A DNA stretch of 53,428 bases from a virus. Position numbers and translations under genes: made by a program. This document shows, piece by piece, positions 15,648 to 23,906 of the stretch. Below the pieces are notes generated by a model. That model saw only the letters and a list, made by a program, of their open reading frames with translations, was not told the DNA's origin and made no database searches. The stretch lies in IMG/VR virus record IMGVR_UViG_3300013285_000002, positions 1 through 53,428 of that record; one strand, given 5' to 3'. How positions within the stretch are numbered: position 1 is the stretch's first letter; the number at the start of each line of letters is the position of its first letter.

Positions 15648-17029
15648 TGGCACTGTTCAGGCTGAACACATTGAATCCAATGGATTCTGCTGATAAGAAA
15701 GTTTTCTACTACGACAACATGACATCAGCAATTCTTGATGAAAATCAAAACAAGATTGTCTTTGGTCAGTCTGAGCACAAAGAGTACAAGGATGCAGTTG
15801 TTGTTTCTGAAAACTCTCCGGGCAAGAAGACAAGCAGCATCAAACGTTTAAAGATTCAGCTTGGACTTTCCTGTAACTACGAATGTACCTACTGCAATCA
15901 ACGGTTTGTCCCTCATGCTGATGAGACAAACCCAGAAAGCATTGAGCCTTTCCTATCGCAGCTACCAACTTGGTTTGATGGTGGCTCTGATGGTAAAGGC
16001 GAGGGTGTAATTCTTGAGTTTTGGGGTGGTGAGCCATTTGTCTACTGGAAAACACTGAAGCCTTTGGCCGAGCGATTGAAGTCGATGTACCCAAACATCA
16101 CTTTTACGATGATTACCAATGGCTCTCTTTTGACATATGAAAAGAACCAGTGGCTTGATGATCTTGGATTTCAGATTGGCGTTTCTCATGATGGCCCCGG
16201 CTACCATGTTCGCGGTAAAGACCCGCTTGATGATCCTGAGCAACGGGCTGCAATCCTAGACTTGTGGAATAGGTTAAGCCCAACCAACCGCATGAGCTTC
16301 AACGCAATGATTAACAAAGACAATCAAAGCCGAAGTGACATTGCAGACTTTTTTCAAAAGAGTTTTGGGTTTACTCCTCCCATTGGCGAAGGAACATTTA
16401 TTGACCCATATGATGAGGGCGGTGAGAGTGCTTGCTTCGTTGAACCGGCAGATCATTTTGAGTTCAGGAACAAATCATTAGTTGAGCTTCGTGAAGGTGG
16501 AGCAAAGAACTTTGTCACCATCTCACAAAAGATTGATGACTTTGCAAAATCAGTAGTCAACAATCGACCGGCATCTGCTGTTGGTCAGAAGTGTGGAATG
16601 GACAGAACTGATAACATCGCCGTTGACCTTCTAGGGAATGTGCTAACTTGCCAAAACACCTCTCATGTTTCTTCTGGCCCAAATGGTCAGAGTCACCACA
16701 TCGGTCATGTAAGTAACCTTGAGGCTGTTGAACTCAAGACATCTTCACACTGGTCAATACGAGAAGAATGTCCTAAGTGTCCAGTGCTACAAATCTGTAA
16801 AGGTAGCTGCATGTTCCTACATGGACGGCTTTGGGAAATTGGATGTGACGCAGCTTTCTCTGACAACATCTCAATCTTCTCAGCAGCCTTTGAGTCAATG
16901 ACTGGATACATTCCATTCTATATTGATGGGCCACAGCGAGATAACCGTAAAGATATTTTTGGTCTGGTTAATGGCGCACCCGCAAGAAGCGCTAGGAAGC
17001 CATTCCCAATTCCTGTTATTTCAGCATGA
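15647..17029 (+). CDS. Radical SAM / SPASM maturase
   Basis: A 460-residue enzyme. The radical SAM core has Cys76-x3-Cys80-x2-Cys83 (LGLSCNYECTYCNQ), which binds the SAM-cleaving 4Fe-4S cluster, and the SAM-binding GGEP at 127-130. The C-terminal SPASM domain has Cys316, Cys335, Cys375, Cys378, Cys384, Cys388 and Cys400 in the spacing used to bind two auxiliary clusters, as in sulfatase maturases and RiPP enzymes such as sactipeptide synthases. The family modifies peptides and proteins. I see no PqqD-like leader-binding domain. It sits between two oxygenase genes and near the poly-Cys fibre, so that tip is the likely substrate. Phage-encoded SPASM proteins are unusual. Confidence 0.9.
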   Translation: MALFRLNTLNPMDSADKKVFYYDNMTSAILDENQNKIVFGQSEHKEYKDAVVVSENSPGKKTSSIKRLKIQLGLSCNYECTYCNQRFVPHADETNPESIEPFLSQLPTWFDGGSDGKGEGVILEFWGGEPFVYWKTLKPLAERLKSMYPNITFTMITNGSLLTYEKNQWLDDLGFQIGVSHDGPGYHVRGKDPLDDPEQRAAILDLWNRLSPTNRMSFNAMINKDNQSRSDIADFFQKSFGFTPPIGEGTFIDPYDEGGESACFVEPADHFEFRNKSLVELREGGAKNFVTISQKIDDFAKSVVNNRPASAVGQKCGMDRTDNIAVDLLGNVLTCQNTSHVSSGPNGQSHHIGHVSNLEAVELKTSSHWSIREECPKCPVLQICKGSCMFLHGRLWEIGCDAAFSDNISIFSAAFESMTGYIPFYIDGPQRDNRKDIFGLVNGAPARSARKPFPIPVISA

Positions 17030-17580
17030 GCCATATAAATCTGTTTGGTACTCCAGTATGGAAGCATTTTGTTGAGGCTCCTGAAGAGTTCAACAGAAAC
17101 CTATTTGTACAAGGCGAGTCATTTATTCGAGGCATGAACTACTTTGATCTTCCCGGTGATGCTATTGCCGAACTTAAAGTAAGCGTACTTGGGTTATCAA
17201 AGTCCATTGCAGCCGAGTTCAATTGGAATCGCCAAATAGCCTTTATCAAAGGTAGACAAAATCCAATTCATAAGAATCAGATTGATAGTCCTCACCACCA
17301 TAGTTCTGCAAAATTAGTTGGCGTCTACTATGTATCAGCTAATCTGGGGCAAGGAGACATCCTACTTCATGATCCTCGTGGAGCTACTACTTGGGATGAT
17401 CCTCAAGCAAGGTCGGACGATGGTAAGACGATGCGATCTTTCCATAGGATTACACCAGTATCCGGAATGCTTCTCCTTTTCCCCGGATACCTAATTCATT
17501 CTGTTGAACCAAATCTCACTGATGACGTAAGACTTTCAATTGCGATTGAAGTCTATACAGAATTTCCATCAGAACATTAA
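17026..17580 (+). CDS. 2OG-Fe(II) oxygenase (second of two)
   Basis: A 184-residue protein of the putative 2OG-Fe(II) oxygenase family. It opens with MSHINLFGTPVWKHFVEAP, as many members do. The metal site is in DSPHHHSSAKLVGVYYVS (His90-92), and the distal His158 is in LLLFPGYLIHSVEPN, followed by Arg169 (DDVRLSIAIEV), the expected 2-oxoglutarate ligand. GDILLHDPRGATTW is the typical middle stretch. Likely reaction: hydroxylation of a protein side chain using O2 and 2-oxoglutarate. Its ATG overlaps the radical SAM stop, which puts both in one transcript and probably one pathway. Confidence 0.85.
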   Translation: MSHINLFGTPVWKHFVEAPEEFNRNLFVQGESFIRGMNYFDLPGDAIAELKVSVLGLSKSIAAEFNWNRQIAFIKGRQNPIHKNQIDSPHHHSSAKLVGVYYVSANLGQGDILLHDPRGATTWDDPQARSDDGKTMRSFHRITPVSGMLLLFPGYLIHSVEPNLTDDVRLSIAIEVYTEFPSEH

Positions 17581-17606
17581 CCGTATTTAAACTTTAAGGG
17601 AATCAA

Positions 17607-17891
17607 GTGTCCGAAGACAACAGTAAAAAGAACGTATGGTTTGACCCAACTATCAACTTAGGTCACATCCTGACCTTCGTTGGATTTCTAATAGCTGGTT
17701 TTGCTGCATGGGGAACACTAGATAAAAGGCTCACAGTCATGGAAGAGAATCGCGGCTTTCAAAAAATGATTGACATCACCCAAGACCAGCGAGCGATTGA
17801 AGCCTACACAACACTTCGTGAATCATTGACAAGACTAGAACGTCAGGCTGAGCGTAACTCTGATCGACTGGACAAACTAGGAGTCCGATAA
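17607..17891 (+). CDS. Small single-span membrane protein of the lysis block
   Basis: A 94-residue protein starting with GTG, preceded by TTAAGGGAATCAA. One membrane segment (about residues 18-37, LGHILTFVGFLIAGFAAWGT) is followed by a charged coiled coil (RESLTRLERQAERNSDRLDKL). It is followed directly by a holin and an endolysin. It could be a holin partner, an antiholin or an inner-membrane spanin; the data do not decide. Confidence 0.7.
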   Translation: MSEDNSKKNVWFDPTINLGHILTFVGFLIAGFAAWGTLDKRLTVMEENRGFQKMIDITQDQRAIEAYTTLRESLTRLERQAERNSDRLDKLGVR

Positions 17892-18382
17892 TGGAATGGC
17901 TAAAGATGATTGCGCCAACGATTGCTACGGCTATCGGCGGCCCCTTCGGTACGATGGCTTACGGAATCATTGCTCACGAACTTGGCATTTCTTCTGATGA
18001 TGCTAAGGCTACGATTGAATCCGGTAAGTTAACTGCCGAACAGATTGCCTCTGTTCAATTGGCTGAGATTGCTTTGAAGGCTAAGGCTCAAGAGTTAAAT
18101 CTGAACTTTGAGCAACTTGCTGTTGACGACCGCAAGTCTGCACGGGATATGCAGTCATCCACAAAGAGCATTGTTCCCTCAATCCTTGCACTTGTTGTCA
18201 CGCTTGGCTTCTTCGGAATCCTTGGTGGCCTGATGTTCGGCGTTGTTCAAAAGAGTGATGCTCTGATGTTGATGTTGGGCAGCCTTGGTACTGCATGGAC
18301 TGGGATTGTTGCCTTCTACTTTGGTAGCAGCGCAAGCAGCCAAGTCAAGAGCGAGATGCTCTACAACTCTAAGCCAGTATGA
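17891..18382 (+). CDS. Holin (3-TM GTA-holin-like)
   Basis: A 163-residue protein. The N-terminus is amphipathic and Gly/Ala-rich (IAPTIATAIGGPFGTMAYG), the middle has AVDDRKSARDMQSSTKSIVPS, and the C-terminus has two hydrophobic spans (about 93-115 and 125-147). This layout and the DDRKSAR stretch match the holin family seen in gene transfer agents and many proteobacterial phages. It makes holes in the inner membrane to start lysis. Its stop overlaps the endolysin start. Confidence 0.8.
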   Translation: MEWLKMIAPTIATAIGGPFGTMAYGIIAHELGISSDDAKATIESGKLTAEQIASVQLAEIALKAKAQELNLNFEQLAVDDRKSARDMQSSTKSIVPSILALVVTLGFFGILGGLMFGVVQKSDALMLMLGSLGTAWTGIVAFYFGSSASSQVKSEMLYNSKPV

Positions 18383-18840
18383 ACCTCTCAGAACACTTTG
18401 ATCTAGCTGAAGCTACCTACTCAGAGACAGCTATTCGGCTTGGTTTAGACAACCAGCCAACTCCTGAGATTCTTCAGAACATGGTATTCGCTGCATCAAA
18501 GATGGAGCAGGTACGTTCACTACTTGGATTTCCAGTCAACGTTAATTCTTGGCTTCGTCTTCCAGATGTAAACGTTGCTGTTGGTGGATCAAAGATTTCA
18601 TCTCACATGGATGGGTGGGCAATTGACCTTACCTGCAAATCCTTTGGGAACCCACTAGCTATTTGCAAACAGATAGCCCAATCTGGCATCAAGTTTGACC
18701 AGATGATTCATGAGTTTGGTAGCTGGACTCACATCTCATTTGCTCCCGCAATGCGTCAGCAGCAACTTACGATCTTTCGTCCACAAATGAAGTACGTTAC
18801 TGGACTCTATTCCAGCGATGAGTACGCACAACTTGCATAA
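18379..18840 (+). CDS. Endolysin, M15-type peptidase
   Basis: A 153-residue cell-wall peptidase of the D-Ala-D-Ala carboxypeptidase-like M15 family. Zinc ligands are His76 and Asp83 in SSHMDGWAIDL and His118 in WTHISFAP; Ser/Arg-containing NSWLRLPDVN lies before them as usual. It has no signal peptide, so it needs the holin next door. A complete small endolysin with no separate wall-binding domain. Confidence 0.9.
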   Translation: MNLSEHFDLAEATYSETAIRLGLDNQPTPEILQNMVFAASKMEQVRSLLGFPVNVNSWLRLPDVNVAVGGSKISSHMDGWAIDLTCKSFGNPLAICKQIAQSGIKFDQMIHEFGSWTHISFAPAMRQQQLTIFRPQMKYVTGLYSSDEYAQLA

Positions 18841-18853
18841 GTAGGAATCACAA

Positions 18854-20668
18854 ATGGCTGGACTAAAGCTGCAAGCATTCGCAGGTATCGTTCCAAAGAA
18901 GAGCGCATATCTGTTGCAGGACACTGAGGCCCAGATCGCATCCAACACAAAATTATCTAGTGGCGAGATTCGCTCATGGCGCAAGCCGGGATCAGTATTC
19001 CCAAAAGTCATCTCAGCTTTTGAGCCTACATCAATCTACCGGATGAACAATGTCTCTGGCGATAGCATCTGGCTTGCATGGCCCACTGATGTTGATGTAG
19101 CTCCCGGCCCAATCTATGACTCTGGAAGCCCGATCTACTACACGGGTGACGGCCTGCCAAAGAAGACGAATGCTGCAATGGCCTCATCTACTGGTTCTGC
19201 ATTTCCAGCCGACTATTTGTTAATGGGTGTGCCAACTCCAACAGTCGCTCCAACAGTTAGCTCAACAGATGGTGCTGCTGTAACTGGCTCAACTACTGAA
19301 ACTCGAACTTATCTGTACACCTACATTTCAATGTTTGGTGCAATTGCTGAAGAGTCTGCGCCTTCGCCAGCTTCTGCCTTGGTGAATGTGCTACCCAATG
19401 GGACTGTCAACATTTCAGGTCTTCCATCGGCTGCCCCGTCTGGAAAGTACAACATCACAAGTGTTCGTGTTTACCGATCTGTTACCGGAACATCCTCAAC
19501 TATCTTCCTAAAAGTTGCAGATGTTGCGATTGGGACTACAACCCTGCATGACACACTGTTGGCTACATCACTAGGTGTCAGCCTCCCATCGACTACATGG
19601 TCTCCGCCTCCAGATGGCTTGACTGGATTGGTTGGAATGGCTAACGGCATCATGGCCGGTTTTGTTGGCAACCAGATTTACTTCTGTGAGCCATTCAAGC
19701 CCCATGCTTGGCCTCCTGAATACGGCCTCTCAGTTGAGTTCCCTGTTGTCGGGCTAGCTGCCTATGGCTCTTCATTGGTTGTGGCAACCAAGGGTAATCC
19801 GTTCATCATAACGGGCACTAACCCAGCAGCGATGAGTCAGGACAAGCTTCCACTGTATGAACCTTGCATGTCTAAGCGGTCTATCGCTAGTGACGAGCAG
19901 GGTGCAATGTATGCCTCACCCAACGGCATCATTAAAATTGGCCCATCAATTGCTGACAATGTTTCAAGGAATCTGTTTACTCGTGATGAGTGGTCTGCCT
20001 ATAACCCAGTCTCCATGATTGGTGAAGTTCAGGATGGTCGCTACTTCTTGTTTTATACAGTTGGCGATGTTCATGGTGGATTGATCTTAGATCGAAATTC
20101 AGTGGCATCTCCTTTGACGCTGGTAACAACCTATGCAACAGCACTCCATACTGACCCTGTAAATGCAAAGCTTTACATTGCAGAAGACTCAGAGATAAAA
20201 GGGTGGGACTCAGACCTTGTGAACTATCTGAGTTATGAGTGGAAGTCAAAGATTTTCGTACTGCCGCGCCCACTAAACTTTGGTGCAGCACAGATCAATG
20301 GCGACTTCAGTCTTGTTAACTCTGCTGCAAATCTACAGTCATTACTCGACTACCTAAGATTGCAGAACAATGCGCTATGGACATCTGTTGGCGGCCTGCT
20401 TGGTACTCTGAACAAGACACCACTCAATACATTTACTGTTGACGGCTCTGTCATGATCCCTCTGCCAAGCGCTATTGATACGCCATTTGTCCTACTGTCT
20501 GTTTATGGCGATGGTCTTTTGCGTGCGCAAGTACAGGTAAACAGTGACAAGCCGTTCCGTCTACCCTCTGGATATAAAGCCGATCAGTGGGAATTTGTAG
20601 TCACCGGCAATGTCCCAATCCGGTTCATCAAGATTGCTGAGACTTCAAAAGAGCTTGTCAACATCTAA
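18854..20668 (+). CDS. Tail hub / nozzle protein (beta-propeller-like)
   Basis: A 604-residue protein. It begins with LKLQAFAGIVPKKSAYLL, carries an inserted fibronectin-like domain at about residues 145-245 (TRTYLYTYISMFGAIAEESAPSP) and then propeller-like blade sequences (GLVGMANGIMAGFVGNQIYFCEP, VVGLAAYGSSLVVATKGNPFIITG, YASPNGIIKIG, YFLFYTVGD). This is the pattern of podovirus nozzle proteins comparable to tail tubular B. It closes the tail end and probably anchors fibres. Confidence 0.65.
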   Translation: MAGLKLQAFAGIVPKKSAYLLQDTEAQIASNTKLSSGEIRSWRKPGSVFPKVISAFEPTSIYRMNNVSGDSIWLAWPTDVDVAPGPIYDSGSPIYYTGDGLPKKTNAAMASSTGSAFPADYLLMGVPTPTVAPTVSSTDGAAVTGSTTETRTYLYTYISMFGAIAEESAPSPASALVNVLPNGTVNISGLPSAAPSGKYNITSVRVYRSVTGTSSTIFLKVADVAIGTTTLHDTLLATSLGVSLPSTTWSPPPDGLTGLVGMANGIMAGFVGNQIYFCEPFKPHAWPPEYGLSVEFPVVGLAAYGSSLVVATKGNPFIITGTNPAAMSQDKLPLYEPCMSKRSIASDEQGAMYASPNGIIKIGPSIADNVSRNLFTRDEWSAYNPVSMIGEVQDGRYFLFYTVGDVHGGLILDRNSVASPLTLVTTYATALHTDPVNAKLYIAEDSEIKGWDSDLVNYLSYEWKSKIFVLPRPLNFGAAQINGDFSLVNSAANLQSLLDYLRLQNNALWTSVGGLLGTLNKTPLNTFTVDGSVMIPLPSAIDTPFVLLSVYGDGLLRAQVQVNSDKPFRLPSGYKADQWEFVVTGNVPIRFIKIAETSKELVNI

Positions 20669-20677
20669 GGAGTGGCA

Positions 20678-20878
20678 ATGAAAAAGCCAGCAATTCCATC
20701 CATCATTGGAGTAACAGACACAGCCACAATTCGAATCTTGGCCGCTCTGAAAGAGAACGTTGAACTAATCAACGGTACTCGTGAAGGTGCAATCCAGAAG
20801 ATACCAGTTGGTGCTAGTTTGTACGTCTGCGTGGAGAAGATCAATGAGATAATTGGTCGGCTCAATGCAACCGGATGA
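20678..20878 (+). CDS. Small conserved-looking tail-region protein
   Basis: A 66-residue protein (MKKPAIPSIIGVTDTATIRIL...). The ATG at 20678 is preceded by AAGGAG with 5-6 bp spacing; a GTG two codons earlier overlaps the site and is less likely. A basic start and two short helices (RILAALKENVELINGTREGA, YVCVEKINEIIGRL). Role unknown; probably structural because of its place. Confidence 0.65.
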   Translation: MKKPAIPSIIGVTDTATIRILAALKENVELINGTREGAIQKIPVGASLYVCVEKINEIIGRLNATG

Positions 20879-21356
20879 ATCAATGGAATCCGAACAAACT
20901 CATGGTGAATTGTCTGCCGTAGAGAAGCAGCTTCAAGCTATACGCAAGGAAGGGGTCAGGGCAAAAGTGATAGCCCTTGAGCATGAGTGCTCAAAGCAGC
21001 CCCAACTTGAAGTGGATACCCGACACTACTTTTCTCGTGGCGTCTATGCAAGGGAGATGCGAGTCCAAGCCGGGGCAGTTGTAACCGGAAGAATTCACAA
21101 GCATAGTCAGATCAACATCCTTTCTCAAGGGAAGGTATCTGTTGTCACTGATAACGGCCTCATCACTGTGTCAGCACCTTACACGCTAGTAGCTGAGCCT
21201 GGAGCAAAGAGAGCTTTCTACGTTCATGAGGATTGTGTTTGGACAACAATCTGTGGAACACAAACAATTGACATCGAACTACTCGAAGACGAATTGACAT
21301 CAGAGTCATTTGAGTCTTATGAAGACTTCCGTCTCGAATACAAAGAGGATAAATAG
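20865..21356 (+). CDS. Cupin-like protein
   Basis: About 163 residues; the start may be the ATG at 20865 or 20883. Residues about 45-140 look like a cupin barrel: GAVVTGRIHKHSQINILSQGKVSVVT supplies an HxH metal motif, and VAEPGAKRAFYVHEDCVWTTI gives a second motif with a His. An acidic C-terminus follows. It could be a metal-dependent enzyme or a purely structural barrel. It overlaps the gene before it and ends one base before the next, so it is part of the structural operon. Confidence 0.55.
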   Translation: MQPDESMESEQTHGELSAVEKQLQAIRKEGVRAKVIALEHECSKQPQLEVDTRHYFSRGVYAREMRVQAGAVVTGRIHKHSQINILSQGKVSVVTDNGLITVSAPYTLVAEPGAKRAFYVHEDCVWTTICGTQTIDIELLEDELTSESFESYEDFRLEYKEDK

Positions 21357-21357
21357 C

Positions 21358-22491
21358 ATGGCATTTTTTACATATGTTGCAGCCGCCGTTGGTGGCTCAT
21401 TACTTTCTGGAATGATGAGTGGCGGTGGGTCATCATCAGATGGTAGCGCTGGTGCTGCTGCAAGTGCTGCCGCAACGACTGATGTTGCAAACATTCAGGC
21501 AAAAACAGCAAGCGACTACTTGGATTTTCAGAAGCAACAGTACGCTGACATGAAGCCTATCGCTGTCGCTGCATCTGCTGCACAGACTGCAACTGCAAAC
21601 CAACAAGCCGCCACTGCAACGGCTAATGATGCTCGCGCTGCTGACTATGCTGCCTATGACAAGAGTACATTCCGCCCACTGGAGCAGGGCATTGTCAATG
21701 ACGCCAACAGTTTCGACACCACTGCAAAGCAGAATGATCTTGCTCGTCAAGGTGTTGCTGATGTTGCTACAGCCTATGACACTCAGCGGAAAAATGCCTT
21801 GGACACAATGTCCAGCTATGGCATCAATCCAAACTCCAACAGATTTGCTGCAATCAACTCTCAGTTGAGCCAAGGTCAGGCGGCGGCTGGTGCTGGTGCT
21901 GCTACGAATGCCCGCTCTCAGGCTGAGCAGATGGGCTATGCCCGTAAGCTAGATGCTGCATCTCTTGGTCGTAACTTAGCTGCCAATGCCTCGACTGCTT
22001 ACGGTGTTTCAATCAATGCTGGTAACTCATCATCAGCAAACAATACTGCGGCTTACAACACTGCGGCTGCACCCGGTGCAACCCTTGCTGCTGGCATGAA
22101 CACATCTAGCTCCATGCTTGGTAATGCTGCCAACTCGTACTATGGCGCTGGCAACCTCTACAGCCAACAGTACAAAACATCATCTGCCAACAGTTCTGCT
22201 GCAATGAGTGGCCTTGGTTCAATTGCTGGTCAATGGGCTGGCTCTACTGCTGGCTCCGCTGCTATTGCGGCAATGGCCGATGGTGGCGATGTACACAAAG
22301 GTGCAGGCCGTGTTCGTGGAATTGGTGGGCCAGTCGATGACAAGGTTCCGGCCATGCTCTCCAATGGTGAGTACGTCATTCCCGCAGACACTGCAAAAGC
22401 AATTGGTATCTCCCGCCTAGACAAACTCGTCAAACAGACTCACACGCCTGCCGCTACCCAGCGTCGTCGCGCACTCACTCAAGGAGCTTAA
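21358..22491 (+). CDS. Internal virion (DNA ejection) protein with ADGG motif
   Basis: A 377-residue Ala/Ser/Asn-rich protein. The ATG at 21358 follows AGAGGATAAATAGC. A hydrophobic Gly-rich N-terminus (FFTYVAAAVGGSLLSGMMSGGG) could insert in a membrane; a long Ala-rich helical region follows. The C-terminus carries MADGGDVHKGAGRVRGIGG then PVDDKVPAMLSNGEYVIPA, a module I have seen at the C-terminus of many phage virion proteins. Position before two larger ejection-like proteins suggests a role in forming the DNA channel. Confidence 0.65.
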   Translation: MAFFTYVAAAVGGSLLSGMMSGGGSSSDGSAGAAASAAATTDVANIQAKTASDYLDFQKQQYADMKPIAVAASAAQTATANQQAATATANDARAADYAAYDKSTFRPLEQGIVNDANSFDTTAKQNDLARQGVADVATAYDTQRKNALDTMSSYGINPNSNRFAAINSQLSQGQAAAGAGAATNARSQAEQMGYARKLDAASLGRNLAANASTAYGVSINAGNSSSANNTAAYNTAAAPGATLAAGMNTSSSMLGNAANSYYGAGNLYSQQYKTSSANSSAAMSGLGSIAGQWAGSTAGSAAIAAMADGGDVHKGAGRVRGIGGPVDDKVPAMLSNGEYVIPADTAKAIGISRLDKLVKQTHTPAATQRRRALTQGA

Positions 22492-22493
22492 TC

Positions 22494-23888
22494 ATGGGAT
22501 TTGGTTTAGGATTCGGCGCATTTGTTTCTGGCGCAACAGATGGTTATGACCGCAGTCGTGCTCGCACTCGTGCTGATGAGCAGGATAAATGGCTTCGCGA
22601 GGATCACGATGAAAAGGTTCGCCTTCGTGATGAGACGAAAAACTTTGCAACAGATATGGAGTCCATTCAAAAGAGCCGGATGAGTGGTGGTATTCCCGGT
22701 GTTGATGGCCTTAGCCCAGAGGGTCAGGCTTTCATAGATCAAGGCAACGCTAGCTATGACCGTGTTGAGGCTGCTCGTCTCGGAAAGACTCCTGCCACAT
22801 CAGCTATCGCCCCACCGGTTGACAGTAGCGTTGCTCCAACAGATGCTCCAGCTACAGGTGTTTCAAGCCCTAATGCTGCACCAGTTCAGTCTGCCCAGAC
22901 GACTCAAGCTGCACCAAATACTCCAAGTCTTTCTCGCACAGAGCAGCAAAACAAAATGTTTCAGAATGGGTCTGGCCTTTACGCAAATCAAAGCTCTGCT
23001 GACGGCGCTTACTACAAGCAAGTTGAAGACAGGACTGCAAAGTACCTGTATGCGACTGGTCAAGGCGACCGTGTTCCAGCACTGAAGAAACAGATTCAGG
23101 ATATGCAGCAACAAGAGTACGAGCCGTTGCGCCAAGCTGCTGCTGATGCGCTTGCAGTTGGTGCTCCCAATGCACTTGAGCTTGTATCAAAAGCTTCCCG
23201 TGCTAGTGGTTACGGTGCAAACATTGACCCATCTTCAGGTTCGTATGATGCAAAGACTCAGACTTGGAAAGGCGTATCCGTAACTGATCCATCAGGTAAG
23301 ACGGAAAAGCATGACCTCACAATGTCAAGCTTGCTTGTTGGTCTTCACCAAGTTACTCCTGCTGCTGCCGTAGCAATGAACTTCGGTAGGACTGATGCAG
23401 AGTTCGACAAAGGAATCAAGGAGCGTACAACTGCAAGTGGTGAAATGACTGCACGTAGTAATGCTGCTGTTGCTAAAGCAACTGTTGATATCAAGGGCAT
23501 TGCCGTCAGCAATCAAACGATGGCTCTTGAAAATCATCGGAATTCAGCACAGGCCGAAATTGAACGAAAGCGTGAAGGCCAGTTCACCAAGGAACTTGAG
23601 ACTGATCTATTCCGTGGTAAAGACCCATCAATGATGAAGCCAGCCGATCAAGAGAAGCTAACTCGGACAGCTTCTATCGCAAGGAATCTTTTTGCTGTTC
23701 CCGGTAATGAGAGCTTGAATGCAGCTACGCTTGCTGGAGTGGCGCGTGGTCTAGGTAATGGCAGTGCTCGTGTAACAGAGTTGCCAGCATCTGCACCAGA
23801 GGCTCAGCGCAAAGGCTTCCTACAGGCCGAGTATGCAGGGGCAACGATCTTGATCCCACGTAGCACTCTCCAACAATCGACAAAATAA
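22494..23888 (+). CDS. Second internal virion protein
   Basis: A 464-residue protein starting MGFGLGFGAFVSGATDGYDRSRARTRADEQ, the usual opening of one ejection-protein family. Helical charged stretches alternate with a Pro/Ala/Thr-rich linker (about 95-150). It begins 2 bp after the previous gene. Likely released into the host with the DNA; no enzymatic motif seen. Confidence 0.65.
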   Translation: MGFGLGFGAFVSGATDGYDRSRARTRADEQDKWLREDHDEKVRLRDETKNFATDMESIQKSRMSGGIPGVDGLSPEGQAFIDQGNASYDRVEAARLGKTPATSAIAPPVDSSVAPTDAPATGVSSPNAAPVQSAQTTQAAPNTPSLSRTEQQNKMFQNGSGLYANQSSADGAYYKQVEDRTAKYLYATGQGDRVPALKKQIQDMQQQEYEPLRQAAADALAVGAPNALELVSKASRASGYGANIDPSSGSYDAKTQTWKGVSVTDPSGKTEKHDLTMSSLLVGLHQVTPAAAVAMNFGRTDAEFDKGIKERTTASGEMTARSNAAVAKATVDIKGIAVSNQTMALENHRNSAQAEIERKREGQFTKELETDLFRGKDPSMMKPADQEKLTRTASIARNLFAVPGNESLNAATLAGVARGLGNGSARVTELPASAPEAQRKGFLQAEYAGATILIPRSTLQQSTK

Positions 23889-23906
23889 ATTAGGGGTGAA
23901 ATCTTC

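Noticed and set aside
15647-17029. Radical SAM gene as a plain host metabolic passenger
   Set aside because: It overlaps both neighbours by 1-4 bp within the virion operon, and its SPASM domain points to protein or peptide substrates.
13375-17580. Diversity-generating retroelement beside the fibre genes
   Set aside because: No reverse transcriptase gene and no template/variable repeat pair could be found.
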